Below are positions 47,993 through 59,719 of a stretch of 64,000 bases of DNA, one piece after another. Source of the stretch: Streptococcus oralis (GTDB lineage: Bacteria > Bacillota > Bacilli > Lactobacillales > Streptococcaceae); NCBI RefSeq assembly GCF_024399415.1, contig NZ_CP029257.1:1883501-1947500 (forward strand). The letters run 5' to 3'. The notes below the pieces were generated by a model. It was not told the DNA's origin. It did not search any database and was given only the letters and a program-made list of their open reading frames with translations. The translations under genes and the position numbers were made by a program. Position 1 is the first letter of the stretch, and the number at the start of each line of letters is the position of its first letter.

Positions 47993-49539
47993 CTACTGTT
48001 TACCTCGTTAATCAAGCCCTTGATATCAATTTTACCATTAGGAGTTAGTGGTAAACTGTCCCGATAAAGGAATTTCGATGGCATCATATAAGACATCATG
48101 ATATCTGCCAAGTCTTCCTTGATAGCCTTGGTAATATCGATATCACGTTCAAACTGCTGACGAACACCGTCCTTTAGGATGACATAGGCCAGTAGATTTT
48201 GCACCTTGTGGTCCTTGTTATAACGCGGGACAGCAACTGCCGACTCGATATAGCGAGACTTGTTGAGGTTTTGAGAGACATCTTCAAGCTCAATGCGATA
48301 ACCATTAAACTTAATCTGGAAATCCATTCGTCCACCATAGAGAAGCAAGCCCTCATCTGTCATGGTTCCTACATCCCCTGTGTGGTAGGCTGGTAGACCT
48401 TCAAACTCAAAGAAAGCTTCTGCCGTTTTTTCAGGATTGTTCATATAGCCTTTTGAAACAGCTGGCCCAGAAACGATAATTTCTCCCTGTTCACCATTTG
48501 GAACTTTCTTACCTTCCCCATCAATGATAAAGGTCGGAGAATCAGCCTTGGTATAGCCGATTGGCAGGCGTTTGAGAGTCGCCAACATCTCGTCTGTTAC
48601 AGCAACTGCTGACAAAGCTACTGTCGCTTCTGTTGGTCCGTAGGCATTGATAATACGGGCATTTGGGAATCGCTCGCGTAGTTTTTGAGCTGTTTTGACT
48701 GTCAATTCTTCACCATCAAAGTAGAAATGCGTGATTCCTGGCATTTTCTCACTGTTAAAGTCTTCTGACAACATGGCCATATCTGCAAAGGATGGTGTTG
48801 AGGTCCAGATAGCAATGGGCAAGGAAAAAATCGTCGCAAAGAGTTTTTTGAAGTCCTGAGTAATGGCTGAAGGAAGAGCAAAAAGCGTACCACCCAGTGC
48901 TAAGGTTGGCGCCCAGTACATGACAGATAGGTCAAAAGAATAAGGGGGCTGAGCCAGCATTTGTGGACGATTTGGCGTCGCAAATTCCTTATCTGTAATC
49001 ATCCAGTTGGTAAAGCTGAGAAGATTATCATGGGAAATCTGCACTCCCTTAGGCTTACCAGTCGTACCAGAAGTAAAGATGATGTAGTAGTTGTCATCTC
49101 CCTTGACTGGATGGGTCATCTCGTAGCTGGAAGCTTGAGCAAAAGCTTCTTGAACCTGAGCTAAAGTCATCATTGGCATAAAGACTTGCTCCAATGGAAA
49201 ATCTGAGATGGCAATAATCAAACTTGGCTCTGCAACTTCTACGATAGCAGAAACTCGTTCCAAGGCCGAATGGCTGTCAATTGGAATGTAGGCATGACCT
49301 GACTTAGTCAGCGCAACAAAGGTAGCCAGCATCTCATACTCCTGTCCACCATAGACAACAACAGGAGATTTCTCAGGCAAACCAAGTCGATCAATAGCTG
49401 CAGCTAAACTATCTGAATCAGCCTTCAGATCACCATAAGTATGTTCTTGGCCTAAAACATTGTAGACAGGATATGTTGGTTGTGTTTGAGCAAAGTGCTC
49501 AATCGTTTCAATCATATCTTTTATCGGTTTATTAGACAC
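47989..49539 (-). CDS. dltA: D-alanine--D-alanyl carrier protein ligase
   Basis: The protein has 516 residues, an AMP-forming adenylation enzyme. The core motif is [20 protein letters not shown], with [10 protein letters not shown] and [36 protein letters not shown] following. The catalytic C-terminal Lys is in [11 protein letters not shown]. It activates D-alanine and loads DltC. Translation starts with GTG at 49539, 20 bases after dltX, with GGAG upstream. Confidence 0.96.
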   Translation of the reverse strand: MSNKPIKDMIETIEHFAQTQPTYPVYNVLGQEHTYGDLKADSDSLAAAIDRLGLPEKSPVVVYGGQEYEMLATFVALTKSGHAYIPIDSHSALERVSAIVEVAEPSLIIAISDFPLEQVFMPMMTLAQVQEAFAQASSYEMTHPVKGDDNYYIIFTSGTTGKPKGVQISHDNLLSFTNWMITDKEFATPNRPQMLAQPPYSFDLSVMYWAPTLALGGTLFALPSAITQDFKKLFATIFSLPIAIWTSTPSFADMAMLSEDFNSEKMPGITHFYFDGEELTVKTAQKLRERFPNARIINAYGPTEATVALSAVAVTDEMLATLKRLPIGYTKADSPTFIIDGEGKKVPNGEQGEIIVSGPAVSKGYMNNPEKTAEAFFEFEGLPAYHTGDVGTMTDEGLLLYGGRMDFQIKFNGYRIELEDVSQNLNKSRYIESAVAVPRYNKDHKVQNLLAYVILKDGVRQQFERDIDITKAIKEDLADIMMSYMMPSKFLYRDSLPLTPNGKIDIKGLINEVNSR

Positions 49540-49559
49540 TGTTCCTCTTCTCCTTTAAA

Positions 49560-49691
49560 CTAGAACTCATTATAAATAAAGGTGCCTTGGCTCTGACCAA
49601 GGTAACTAAAAAAATAAAGCAAACCAAGTAAGATTACAAAATATAGAGCCGTCCGGCCTAAGAATACATGTAAATTTCGTTGTTTTTTCAT
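49560..49691 (-). CDS. dltX: Small membrane protein DltX
   Basis: This gene encodes 43 residues starting MKKQRNLHVFLGRTALYF, with a single membrane segment and the C-terminus GQSQGTFIYNEF. This is the DltX pattern: the last residues of DltX have been implicated as the D-alanine carrier between DltB and DltD. It opens the dlt operon, 20 bases before dltA. Confidence 0.93.
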   Translation of the reverse strand: MKKQRNLHVFLGRTALYFVILLGLLYFFSYLGQSQGTFIYNEF

Positions 49692-49759
49692 AAGCTATCC
49701 ATTAATATATTATTTCTATTAGCTATCAGTATGTATTGTTAGCATCTTATCTTCCTAAC

Positions 49760-49789
49760 ATTTTACCACTTTATCAACCTTTTTTTCAA
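49760..49789 (-). promoter_or_regulatory. Promoter of dltXABCD
   Basis: On the minus strand TTGAAA (49784-49789), 18 bases, TAAAAT (49760-49765). The leader to dltX is about 60 bases. An imperfect dyad (CTTAT...ATAAG) lies upstream near 49821-49836. Confidence 0.6.
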
Positions 49790-49861
49790 CTGTTTACCAT
49801 AACTTAAAAATTGGTTTTAGCTTATTTTAAGATAAGTTAAAATGTTAATGTTTTGGCCATC

Positions 49862-49894
49862 AAAAAAGAGCCTGAGATTTTCATCTCAAACTCT
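49862..49894 (-). terminator. Terminator of the glp operon
   Basis: On the minus strand GAGTTTGAGAT pairs with ATCTCAGGCTC around GAAA, followed by TTTTTTG. It lies about 20 bases after the glpF stop. Confidence 0.85.
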
Positions 49895-49915
49895 GTTGCC
49901 AATAACTCTTTTATC

Positions 49916-50620
49916 TTAGAAAAGTGAAAATACGAGAACTGCAAGGGCCGCTCCGAGGATAGGTCCTACAACAGGAATCCAAGCATAAGACCAGTCCCCA
50001 TCTCCCTTGTTTGGAATTGGCAAGATGCTGTGCATGATACGAGGTCCAAGGTCACGAGCTGGGTTCAAGGCATAACCCGTTGTCCCACCTAGTGAAAGAC
50101 CGATACCAACAATCAAGGTTCCCACTGCAAAGGTCCCTAATCCTGCCTGAAGGTCATAGAGTCCCAAGGCAAAGATTGTCAAGATCAAAACAAAGGTTCC
50201 AAGGATTTCGCTGATCAAGTTGGATACTGTGTTCTTGATGGCAGGGCCAGTACTGAAGGTCGCTAGGATATTTCCTGCGTTTTCTTCCGCCTCATAGTGT
50301 GGTTTGAATTGCAACCAAACCAAAATCTGAGCCACCATCGCTCCTGCGAATTGGGCTAGGATATAAGGGAAAACAGAAGCCCAAGAGAGAGTTCCTTTTA
50401 AGGCCATCGCAAACGTCACAGCTGGATTTAGGTGGGCTGGACTGAGCGTGCCAGATACAAAGGCCGCAACGGCTACAGCAATTCCCCAGCCCATAGTAAT
50501 CACAATCCATCCTGAATTGTTACTCTTGGTTTTGGGAAGAACCACACCTGCTACAACTCCATTTCCTAGGAGGATGAGGATTAAGGTCCCCAAAAATTCT
50601 CCAAATAATTCTTTCATCAT
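49916..50620 (-). CDS. glpF: Glycerol facilitator (aquaglyceroporin)
   Basis: The protein has 234 residues and six membrane segments. Both channel motifs are present: HLNPAVTFAMAL (first NPA) and ALNPARDLGPRIM (second NPA with following Asp of glycerol channels). It lets glycerol diffuse in for phosphorylation by GlpK. It is the last gene of glpK-glpO-glpF, 69 bases after glpO. Confidence 0.95.
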   Translation of the reverse strand: MMKELFGEFLGTLILILLGNGVVAGVVLPKTKSNNSGWIVITMGWGIAVAVAAFVSGTLSPAHLNPAVTFAMALKGTLSWASVFPYILAQFAGAMVAQILVWLQFKPHYEAEENAGNILATFSTGPAIKNTVSNLISEILGTFVLILTIFALGLYDLQAGLGTFAVGTLIVGIGLSLGGTTGYALNPARDLGPRIMHSILPIPNKGDGDWSYAWIPVVGPILGAALAVLVFSLF

Positions 50621-50689
50621 ATCTTTGTCTCCATTTAAAAGAAGGGGCGGGCGACAAGGAATGCTACCCTCCCTCTCTTCTAGTTTTTC

Positions 50690-52516
50690 TTAATTTTTTA
50701 GTTCTGCCAAATCGTTTTGAGCAAGAGCTGCTTCGACATCCGCACGGTAGGCTGCTTTTTCTTCTTCGGTCCAATCATAGAATCGTCCCATTTCATCCAG
50801 AACTGGCTCAACGATGCTATCTAAACTATCACGCATAAAGAGCATGTGGTTGGTACGACGAAGAAGAAAGTCAACTGGGCTAAGAGCCAACTCATTGCGC
50901 ATTGCATAGTGAAGGGACAAGGTATCTGCCAAGCTGAGTCCTGGCGCTTGTTCCAAGCTGTGAGCAAGTGCAAAGACTTTCGGTGCATTTGAACCGTAAA
51001 GATTTGCGAGATACTGAGCTTCCTTGCTATCCAAACCACGTGAAACTCCAAGTTGAGCAAAGGCTTCGATTTCTGAGTCCACATTTGCTGGGTTCAATTC
51101 TCCACCTGAAACAGGATAAGTCTTCGAGTTGATCAGTTTAAAGCTACGGTCAAATTCTGCTTTGAGGATATCGACTACGCGCTCCATAGCTCCTTCAGCC
51201 ATCTTACGGTAGTCTGTGATTTTACCACCAGCAAGGGTCAAAAGACCATTATCATCACGATCCAAACTCGAACCACGAGAAACTGCAGATGGATCCAAAT
51301 GTTTCTCAGATGTGCTACTTTCAAGCTTGCTGACAGCAGATTCAACATCTTCACGTGTTTTTTCTTTCGATAGATAAGCTTCGACAGTCGCAATCAAGTT
51401 GTTAAAGCTTTCGTCGCTAATGGTTCCGTTATTTCCGCCATTGTAGTCAGAAGCGCTATTGCCTGCAATCAATGGACGAAGACCAGCCCAGCTACTTTCG
51501 ATATCATCAATGGTGATGTTGGCTTCTGGGAAGCGGTTGTTGACAATACCAAGTAGATAATCTACATCTTCCTGAGTCACTTTTGGATGTTCCAAATCGC
51601 CTGTGTAGTCTGTATCCGTTGTACCAAAGTAAGTCTTGTTTTCACGTGGGAGAACAAAGACCATACGACCATCTCCCAAACCTGTGTCAAAGTAAACCGG
51701 CTGTGAAACCTTGATCTTGCTTGAATCCACTACCAAGTGCACTCCCTTAGTTGGACGCATTTGTGAGAATTGGGTTCCCTTATTAGACAAATTACGCACC
51801 TTGTCGCTCCAAGGACCTGTTGTGTTAATCACCAGACGAGCCTTAATTTCAAAGACTTGGTCTGTTAACAAATCACGAGCTACAACACCTGTAATCTTGC
51901 CACTCTCGTCAAAGAGGAAGCCTTCTGCCTTAACATGGTTGGCAATGAGAGCACCGTCTTGGTTGGCACGTTTGATGTTTTCAATCACGAGACGCGCATC
52001 GTTATTACGGAAGTCAAGGTAAACTCCACCTCCTACCAAGCCTTCTTTCTTCAAGTTTGGCTGGCGTTCCAAGACTTCTTCCTTGCTCAAGACCTTGTTA
52101 GCAGCTGGCGTATTGCTAACACCTGCCAAAAGGTCGTACAAGTCCATGGCTACTTTGAGACGGAAAAGGCTAAAGGTCGCTCCATCTTCATCGTAAACTG
52201 GCAAGAGCATTGGATCTGGTTTTGGAATATGTGGAGCGATTTGTTGAACCACTGCACGTTCAGAAACTGTATCTGATACCACTTCCACGTCAAATTGTTT
52301 GAGGTAACGCAGACCTCCGTGGACCAATTTTGTTGAACGGCTAGATGTTCCTTCTGCGAAGTCCTGCATTTCAATCAATCCAGTGTCAAGTCCACTAGCT
52401 GCCGCCTGCAAGGCTACACCAGCCCCTGTAATCCCTCCACCGATAATCAAAAGGTCCAGAGTGCGTTCCTGCATTTTTTTAATTGACAATTCACGTGTTT
52501 TCTTTGAAAATTCCAT
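50690..52516 (-). CDS. glpO: Alpha-glycerophosphate oxidase
   Basis: The protein has 608 residues. The FAD-binding motif LLIIGGGITGAGVALQAA is at about residues 22-40, and TRSTKLVHGGLRYL (here SSRSTKLVHGGLRYL) follows. It oxidises glycerol 3-phosphate with oxygen, giving dihydroxyacetone phosphate and hydrogen peroxide. The long insert (about residues 355-400) is typical of the streptococcal oxidase rather than the dehydrogenase GlpD. It lies 41 bases after glpK. Confidence 0.95.
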   Translation of the reverse strand: MEFSKKTRELSIKKMQERTLDLLIIGGGITGAGVALQAAASGLDTGLIEMQDFAEGTSSRSTKLVHGGLRYLKQFDVEVVSDTVSERAVVQQIAPHIPKPDPMLLPVYDEDGATFSLFRLKVAMDLYDLLAGVSNTPAANKVLSKEEVLERQPNLKKEGLVGGGVYLDFRNNDARLVIENIKRANQDGALIANHVKAEGFLFDESGKITGVVARDLLTDQVFEIKARLVINTTGPWSDKVRNLSNKGTQFSQMRPTKGVHLVVDSSKIKVSQPVYFDTGLGDGRMVFVLPRENKTYFGTTDTDYTGDLEHPKVTQEDVDYLLGIVNNRFPEANITIDDIESSWAGLRPLIAGNSASDYNGGNNGTISDESFNNLIATVEAYLSKEKTREDVESAVSKLESSTSEKHLDPSAVSRGSSLDRDDNGLLTLAGGKITDYRKMAEGAMERVVDILKAEFDRSFKLINSKTYPVSGGELNPANVDSEIEAFAQLGVSRGLDSKEAQYLANLYGSNAPKVFALAHSLEQAPGLSLADTLSLHYAMRNELALSPVDFLLRRTNHMLFMRDSLDSIVEPVLDEMGRFYDWTEEEKAAYRADVEAALAQNDLAELKN

Positions 52517-52557
52517 ATTTACACACTTTCTAACTGAGTCACTTTATTCTTTCAGTA

Positions 52558-54192
<1,635 letters not shown>

Positions 54193-54195
54193 TCA

Positions 54196-54224
54196 CAAAA
54201 AAGACCTGAAAATTCAGGCCTTTT
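54196..54224 (-). terminator. Terminator of the Mga-like regulator gene
   Basis: On the minus strand AAAAGGCCTGAA pairs with TTCAGGTCTTTT, followed by TTGTG. The upstream arm includes the stop codon of the regulator gene. Confidence 0.75.
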
Positions 54225-55650
54225 AAGCAAAGAGCATCTGACGAATCTTCGCCAAATCCTCCATATCCAAATCATTTTTTAAATAATAAACCGGAGTCTG
54301 TTCTTTCTTATGAATAGGGTTGTTGGTAATCAACAAATCATAATGTCGACTGGGCTCATAGGCTTCAATAGTAATGAAACGATTGTATTCCAAATACCGT
54401 TTCAAAATGGCAGCCATCCTAGAAAAGACAAGAAAACCAGATGTCAAATCCAGACCAATACTCATATGTTGGCCACCATTTTCTGCCATATACTCTATCA
54501 ACTGAAGCCATTCCCAGAGAATTTTCTTATCCAAATCCGTTCCCTGTTGAAAGGTAGGCAAAATATGAAAAATTCTCTCTGCAGTTCCTCTAAAATCATG
54601 TTCCATCAGCAAATAGGGATGGCGATTCTCTGTCTGGTATCTGTACTGATCTTGCAAGATATAGCCCTTGTAGAGATAAACTTGACCACAGAGCTGACTG
54701 AGTTCATAGGTGACATGGTCCTCTGTGTAGTCCCCCAGTAACTCCTCTTTCTTCATCTCTTGAATCAATTGCGTCAGCAAATCAGCTAATTGCCCTCCAA
54801 AACCAAGGATATACTCCATAGTATGAAGGGGCAAAATACGATGGGAAAGGAGAAATGAAAAGAATACCATCATCTCACCATCCTCAGTTCCTAGAGGGAT
54901 ATGTTGCCCAGCAAAAAAGGACGGAGCCTTTCTCAGCAAACGAAGATAGAAAATATTGTCAAAATACCCTCGCATTTTTTCTTCTATGACTTGAAACTGA
55001 CAGGCATTGACCCGAAGACGCTGTTGACTGATGTGAGCCCAGAGAACCAAGTCCAATTTCTGACCTGAAGACAAGCTGGCACCGCAGATTTCTTCTAAGC
55101 TAGCAATCTCTTGTTTTCTCTCAGCTTTCTGCATGTGACCTTCCCACTCCTGACTGGACCAAATCTTGCGAAAAAGGCAGAAATAGAAATAGCGAATCTG
55201 ATGCTCCGGACCTCGCCAACGGCCATTTTGGATGGATAAGTCAAACTCTGACAAAATCTGATTTAGACCAGCTAAGTTGCGACCAAGCGTGGCCTCGCTA
55301 ATCATCAATTCTTGAGCCAACTGATGAGCTAGAAACTGTTGGTGATAGAGAAGGTAAACCAAAATTTGGTACTTAATGGCATTGTCTAGAAACAAGCTCC
55401 GAATCTCTCTCCCCTTTGTGGCTGCACCAATCGACAAACGCAGATTTTCATCTTCCAAGTGGATGGTCAGCTCTAGTCCTCTTTCCAAGGCATTTTCGTT
55501 AATCAGAGAGATGTACTTGGTTAGAGTCGCCTTTGAAAATCCTGTTTCTTCCATGGCTTTCTTGACTGTTGTCTGCGAATCTTGTAATAGAAAGGAAAGG
55601 ACTAAAAATTGACCAGATTCTGCTTTTTCCATCAAATCACCTAAATACAT
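54223..55650 (-). CDS. Mga-like transcriptional regulator upstream of the glycerol operon
   Basis: The protein has 475 residues. Two helix-turn-helix-like regions are visible: [26 protein letters not shown] (about 28-53) and [26 protein letters not shown] (about 106-131). The remaining 340 residues include the helical regulatory region and a C-terminal PTS EIIB-like part ([20 protein letters not shown]). This is the Mga/RofA plan. Its position before glpK in the same direction suggests control of glycerol use, as I recall for the pneumococcal protein here. An ATG at 55629 (after LGDL) is an alternative start. Confidence 0.75.
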   Translation of the reverse strand: MYLGDLMEKAESGQFLVLSFLLQDSQTTVKKAMEETGFSKATLTKYISLINENALERGLELTIHLEDENLRLSIGAATKGREIRSLFLDNAIKYQILVYLLYHQQFLAHQLAQELMISEATLGRNLAGLNQILSEFDLSIQNGRWRGPEHQIRYFYFCLFRKIWSSQEWEGHMQKAERKQEIASLEEICGASLSSGQKLDLVLWAHISQQRLRVNACQFQVIEEKMRGYFDNIFYLRLLRKAPSFFAGQHIPLGTEDGEMMVFFSFLLSHRILPLHTMEYILGFGGQLADLLTQLIQEMKKEELLGDYTEDHVTYELSQLCGQVYLYKGYILQDQYRYQTENRHPYLLMEHDFRGTAERIFHILPTFQQGTDLDKKILWEWLQLIEYMAENGGQHMSIGLDLTSGFLVFSRMAAILKRYLEYNRFITIEAYEPSRHYDLLITNNPIHKKEQTPVYYLKNDLDMEDLAKIRQMLFA

Positions 55651-55798
55651 TTGTTACCCCTTTCATTTTCTCCTACAAGCATAGCATAAATCTTACAAAT
55701 GCTGAAATAATCTGTTTCTCATTTTATTTTAAAGCTGATTTCCTCGTCATTATTCCTCAGAAACAGCAAACACACGACTCCCCCTTTAGGCATTTTTA

Positions 55799-55807
55799 TG
55801 CTAAAAT
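55799..55807 (+). promoter_or_regulatory. Extended -10 element immediately before hslO
   Basis: TG-C-TAAAAT ends 7 bases before the hslO ATG. Transcription from it would begin at or one base before the ATG, giving a leaderless mRNA. No Shine-Dalgarno sequence is visible before the ATG. Confidence 0.55.
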
Positions 55808-55814
55808 AGTAGCT

Positions 55815-56687
55815 ATGGATAAAATTATTAAAACTATATCAGAAAGCGGAGCCTTTCGTGCTTTTGTTCTTGACAGCACGGAAACCATCCGCACTGCTCA
55901 AGAAAAACATCAAACTCAAGCCAGTTCAACTGTTGCACTTGGCCGTACCCTTATCGCTAGCCAAATTCTCGCAGCCAATGAAAAAGGAAATACCAAACTA
56001 ACAGTTAAAGTTCTTGGAACCAGCTCTCTTGGTGCCATCATCACGGTTGCAGATACCAAGGGAAACGTCAAAGGCTACGTTCAAAATCCAGGTGTGGACA
56101 TTAAAAAAACTGCAACGGGTGAAGTCCTTGTCGGACCTTTTGTCGGCAATGGCCAATTTCTCGTTATCACAGACTACGGTACTGGAAATCCCTACAACTC
56201 CATGACTCCCCTCATCTCTGGGGAAATCGGTGAAGACTTGGCCTATTACCTGACAGAAAGTCAACAAACCCCTTCAGCTGTGGGGCTTAATGTCCTTTTA
56301 GACGAAGACGACAAGGTCAAAGTTGCTGGAGGTTTTCTTCTCCAAGTATTACCAGGAGCCAAGGACGAAGAGATTACTCGCTTTGAAAAACGCATCCAAG
56401 AAATGCCAGCCATCTCAACCCTTCTGGAAAGCGATGACCATATCGAAGCCCTCCTCAAGGCCATCTATGGTGACGAATCATACAAACGTCTATCTGAAGA
56501 AGAAATTCGTTTCCAATGTGACTGCAGTAAAGACCGTTTTATGAACGCTCTTGCCAGCCTTCCAAGCTCAGACCTTGAGGAAATGAAGGAGGAAGACCAC
56601 GGGGCAGAAATCACTTGTCAATTCTGCCAAACAACTTATAACTTTGATGAAAACGACCTGGAGGAACTCATTCGTGACAAATCTTAA
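55815..56687 (+). CDS. hslO: Redox-regulated chaperone Hsp33
   Basis: The protein has 290 residues. The C-terminal redox switch has the expected zinc cysteines: CDCS and, 30 residues on, CQFC. The N-terminal domain begins [23 protein letters not shown], standard for the family. Oxidative unfolding of the zinc domain turns the protein into a holdase, which suits a species that makes its own hydrogen peroxide. The dus start lies inside the 3' end of this gene. Confidence 0.95.
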   Translation: MDKIIKTISESGAFRAFVLDSTETIRTAQEKHQTQASSTVALGRTLIASQILAANEKGNTKLTVKVLGTSSLGAIITVADTKGNVKGYVQNPGVDIKKTATGEVLVGPFVGNGQFLVITDYGTGNPYNSMTPLISGEIGEDLAYYLTESQQTPSAVGLNVLLDEDDKVKVAGGFLLQVLPGAKDEEITRFEKRIQEMPAISTLLESDDHIEALLKAIYGDESYKRLSEEEIRFQCDCSKDRFMNALASLPSSDLEEMKEEDHGAEITCQFCQTTYNFDENDLEELIRDKS

Positions 56688-57654
56688 TACACCTTTTATG
56701 ATTGGCAATGTTGAGATTCCCAATCGTACTGTTTTAGCACCCATGGCTGGTGTCACCAACTCAGCCTTTCGCACCATCGCAAAAGAGCTCGGAGCTGGAC
56801 TCGTTGTCATGGAAATGGTCTCTGACAAGGGAATCCAATACAACAACGAAAAAACCCTACATATGCTTCATATCGATGAAGGAGAGAACCCAGTTTCTAT
56901 CCAACTCTTTGGTAGCGATGAAGATAGCCTCGCACGCGCTGCAGAATTCATACAAGAAAACACCAAGACCGATATCGTCGATATCAACATGGGTTGCCCA
57001 GTTAACAAAATCGTAAAGAATGAAGCTGGCGCTATGTGGCTCAAGGACCCAGACAAGATCTACTCTATTATCAACAAGGTCCAATCTGTCCTTGATATCC
57101 CCCTCACTGTCAAAATGCGTACAGGCTGGTCTGACCCATCCCTAGCTGTGGAGAATGCCCTCGCTGCTGAGGCTGCAGGTGTCTCTGCTCTCGCTATGCA
57201 TGGCCGTACCCGCGAACAAATGTACACAGGTCACGCAGACCTCGAGACCCTACACAAGGTTGCTCAAGCTTTGACCAAGATTCCATTTATCGCCAACGGT
57301 GACATCCGCACTGTCCAAGAAGCCAAACAGCGTATCGAAGAAGTCGGTGCTGACGCTGTCATGATTGGTCGTGCAGCCATGGGTAATCCCTACCTCTTCA
57401 ACCAGATCAACCACTACTTTGAAACAGGAGAAATTCTCCCTGATTTGACTTTTGAAGACAAGATGAAAATTGCTTACGAACACTTGAAACGCTTGATTAA
57501 CCTCAAAGGAGAAAACGTAGCCGTTCGTGAATTCCGTGGACTCGCTCCTCACTACCTTCGGGGAACATCTGGTGCTGCCAAACTTCGTGGAGCCATTTCC
57601 CAAGCTAGCACCCTGGCAGAGATTGAAGCCCTCTTGCAATTAGACAAAGCATAA
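56674..57654 (+). CDS. dusB: tRNA-dihydrouridine synthase (DusB type)
   Basis: The protein has 326 residues. FMN-barrel motifs are [42 protein letters not shown] with the catalytic Cys, and [18 protein letters not shown] for phosphate binding. Translation starts with GTG at 56674, with GAGGA 8 bases upstream, inside the end of hslO, so the two are translationally coupled. An ATG at 56644 is in frame but poorly placed. Confidence 0.92.
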   Translation: MTNLNTPFMIGNVEIPNRTVLAPMAGVTNSAFRTIAKELGAGLVVMEMVSDKGIQYNNEKTLHMLHIDEGENPVSIQLFGSDEDSLARAAEFIQENTKTDIVDINMGCPVNKIVKNEAGAMWLKDPDKIYSIINKVQSVLDIPLTVKMRTGWSDPSLAVENALAAEAAGVSALAMHGRTREQMYTGHADLETLHKVAQALTKIPFIANGDIRTVQEAKQRIEEVGADAVMIGRAAMGNPYLFNQINHYFETGEILPDLTFEDKMKIAYEHLKRLINLKGENVAVREFRGLAPHYLRGTSGAAKLRGAISQASTLAEIEALLQLDKA

Positions 57655-57660
57655 TACACA

Positions 57661-57696
57661 AAAAAACCGTAACTCACTTGAGTTTACGGTTTTTTA
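57661..57696. terminator. Terminator of hslO-dus (bidirectional)
   Basis: AAAACCGTAAACTC-type stem: ACCGTAACTC pairs with GAGTTTACGGT around ACTT (one bulge). T runs follow on the plus strand and an A run gives T on the minus strand, serving the lipoprotein gene as well. Confidence 0.85.
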
Positions 57697-57720
57697 GCTC
57701 CTAGGAAAACCTAGATACTA

Positions 57721-58404
57721 TTATTGAATCAAGGCAACGCTCGAAACTTTACCATCCGCACCTGTTGTAATTTGGATGATTTTTCCTCCACCTATTTTGG
57801 CATTATACTTGCCATCATCAAGTGTGTAAGAGTAGCCTCTGATAGAATAGTTTTCTTTCTTTCCATCTGCAGTTTCTACTGTAAATTGGCCCCCTGATGA
57901 AACCGTAATAGTTTCGCCATTCGCTCCCTTCCAGTTGCCTGCAGCTGCTGAGAAATCACCATCGACCATGGTTAAAACACCCTTGTAGCGTTTGTTGTGT
58001 TCTGCTTGCTTGTCTTGAAGTTGGCGGTCAGTTGTTGGATCATAGTCTGACTGGTTAGACTGGGCTTGAGAACCTTGCTGAGTTGAAGGTGCCTGAGATG
58101 GGGCTTGTTGACTAGGAGCTGCTTGTTCTTGTCTTGATTCAGGTGCTGGTTTCGCTTGTGACTGATCTGCCGTTGTAGAAGACTGACCAGAAGATGCCTG
58201 AGCCTTTTCAGATGAAGCTGAGCTTGAAGATTTTTGTGTCTTGCTTTCTTTGCTAGAAGAAGCTGCTTTGGAACTTGATGATTGACTTGTCTTCGCAGAG
58301 CTGCTGGTTTGAGTGGTTTCGTTTTTATTTCCACAAGCTCCTAGTAGCAAGGTAGAAGCCAATACAGTCGCTGCCATCAATTTGATATAGGTTTTCTTTT
58401 TCAT
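57721..58404 (-). CDS. Surface lipoprotein with Ser/Gln-rich linker and C-terminal DUF6287-like domain
   Basis: The protein has 227 residues. The lipobox LLGAC gives Cys24. A low-complexity linker rich in Ser, Gln, Ala and Thr covers about residues 28-125. The C-terminal 85 residues form a small beta domain (GVLTMVDGDFSAAAGNWKG, YSYTLDDGKYNAKIGGG), which I associate with DUF6287. No enzymatic motif is visible. It is monocistronic. From memory the choline-binding protein gene cbpA is in this interval in pneumococcus. Confidence 0.75.
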   Translation of the reverse strand: MKKKTYIKLMAATVLASTLLLGACGNKNETTQTSSSAKTSQSSSSKAASSSKESKTQKSSSSASSEKAQASSGQSSTTADQSQAKPAPESRQEQAAPSQQAPSQAPSTQQGSQAQSNQSDYDPTTDRQLQDKQAEHNKRYKGVLTMVDGDFSAAAGNWKGANGETITVSSGGQFTVETADGKKENYSIRGYSYTLDDGKYNAKIGGGKIIQITTGADGKVSSVALIQ

Positions 58405-58598
58405 TTTTCTACTCCTTTGTAATATTTTTGAAATGTTAAGAAATCTTTTTGTAATACAATTGTAACATTGGGCTTTGAATCTGTCAACTATTTAGAGAAA
58501 CTATTTTAGAAAATTTCTCTCTACTATTTCTATTCGTAATTGAAACGAAAAAATAGAAAATTTTTAAAATTAAAGTCCTATTTTTTACATCACCTTTG

Positions 58599-58636
58599 TG
58601 TAATCGCTTGCATTGCGTTAGACAAAGGAATATAAT
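58599..58636 (+). promoter_or_regulatory. Promoter of the small membrane protein gene, overlapped by a cre-like site
   Basis: TTGCAT (58608-58613), 17 bases, TATAAT (58631-58636). The 14-mer TGTAATCGCTTGCA (58599-58612) fits TGNNANCGNNNNCA and overlaps the -35. Confidence 0.6.
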
Positions 58637-58669
58637 AACATTGAAATAGAATATAGGAGGTGCACTCTT

Positions 58670-58900
58670 ATGCTAAATAAGTATTACAAGTATCTTCCTT
58701 GGTTGATTTTGGGAGCTATTGGCTCTTATCAATCAGCCACTTACTATGCGCGAACTGCATTTGATGTCTTCTATCTGACTACAATCTTTTTGATTGTTTA
58801 TATCGCTTTGTTATTTTTGCACGAGAACTATCTAAAGTATCGATATAAAGACTTCTTTACTCACCTGTTGAGCAATTCTAAGAAAGATAGCCATTCATAA
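58670..58900 (+). CDS. Small two-segment membrane protein (DUF3165-like)
   Basis: The protein has 76 residues with hydrophobic segments at about 9-25 and 34-53 and a basic tail. An AGGAGG site and a consensus promoter show that it is a real gene. I associate it with the streptococcal DUF3165 group, but the call is from general pattern. No function is known. A cre-like site at its promoter suggests sugar control. Confidence 0.7.
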   Translation: MLNKYYKYLPWLILGAIGSYQSATYYARTAFDVFYLTTIFLIVYIALLFLHENYLKYRYKDFFTHLLSNSKKDSHS

Positions 58901-58910
58901 AAATGATGAT

Positions 58911-58950
58911 AAATAAAGAGGTCGGGAACTTTGTCCCGACCTCTTTATTT
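58911..58950. terminator. Bidirectional terminator between the small membrane protein and Nudix genes
   Basis: AAATAAAGAGGTCGGGA pairs with TCCCGACCTCTTTATTT around ACTTTG, a 17-bp perfect stem. It contains the stop codon of the Nudix gene. Confidence 0.9.
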
Positions 58951-59718
58951 CAATCGATAGGTTTTTCTTGGTTTCTTTTTGGGTACTCGTTTGAGTCCGA
59001 CTTCTTCTACATATTCGCCGTATTTTACAAGAAAATTATTGCTGACGATTGGGCGACCGGGGTTGATAAGATTGACCAGTTCGGTTCCTTCGTAGACAGT
59101 AAACTCCTCCTCCAACAGATAGAGGAAGGTTGGGTTCCAGTCGAGACGGCCTTGAATTCGTTTGATGGACTCTTGGATAATGGCATAATGGTCAAAGGCG
59201 AAGGCTTGCTCCTCCAGCTCGACTCCATCTAGGTAGCATTTGCCTGTCTGAAAATCGACATCTACGAAAACGACATCCTTGGCATCGTCACCTGCCTGAA
59301 CGAGGTCTAAGGCACGACTAGGTAGGTACACCAAGTGGGCAATGGTCACCGTCCAGCCCCGTGGGTCACGCCCGGGAGTCGATACGGTCATCAATTGCTC
59401 GATTTTCTCCAAAGGTAGATCCAGATTGACTTCTTCTCTCACTTCGCGCTGACAGGCATGTGTAGCATCTTCTCCCTTGTCCATAAAGCCTCCAACTAAG
59501 GCTAAACAGTTCTGATAAGGGTGGGCCTTGCGACGGATTAGCAAGAGCTTGATCTTTCCTTCGACAAAGCAGTAGGCTACCATATCCACTGTCACACTTG
59601 GTTTTTCATATTGAGGGAGTTCCTGCTTGTAGTACCAGTCTAAAAACTCCTCCTGACTGGCATGGATTTCATAATATTCTTTTTCCGTCATCCCTTCTGG
59701 AATCTTTATGTCTGCCAT
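58945..59718 (-). CDS. Nudix-domain protein with C-terminal winged helix (NrtR-like)
   Basis: The protein has 257 residues. The Nudix box GGFMDKGEDATHACQREVREEV (residues 76-97, given in part) is complete, with the REVREE catalytic core. A C-terminal winged-helix domain follows from about residue 180 and ends in a basic tail (KRVPKKKPRKTYRLK). NrtR regulators have this plan: they sense ADP-ribose through the Nudix domain and repress NAD-synthesis genes. It lies 1 base after pnuC in the operon nadR-pnuC-nudix, which fits. The intact Nudix box suggests that it may also hydrolyse ADP-ribose. Confidence 0.82.
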   Translation of the reverse strand: MADIKIPEGMTEKEYYEIHASQEEFLDWYYKQELPQYEKPSVTVDMVAYCFVEGKIKLLLIRRKAHPYQNCLALVGGFMDKGEDATHACQREVREEVNLDLPLEKIEQLMTVSTPGRDPRGWTVTIAHLVYLPSRALDLVQAGDDAKDVVFVDVDFQTGKCYLDGVELEEQAFAFDHYAIIQESIKRIQGRLDWNPTFLYLLEEEFTVYEGTELVNLINPGRPIVSNNFLVKYGEYVEEVGLKRVPKKKPRKTYRLK

Positions 59719-59719
59719 C

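Noticed and set aside
49815..49842. CiaR-like direct repeat upstream of dltX
   Set aside because: TTTAAG-ATAAG-TTAAAA has two mismatches in the second half-site and is not at the expected distance from the -10.
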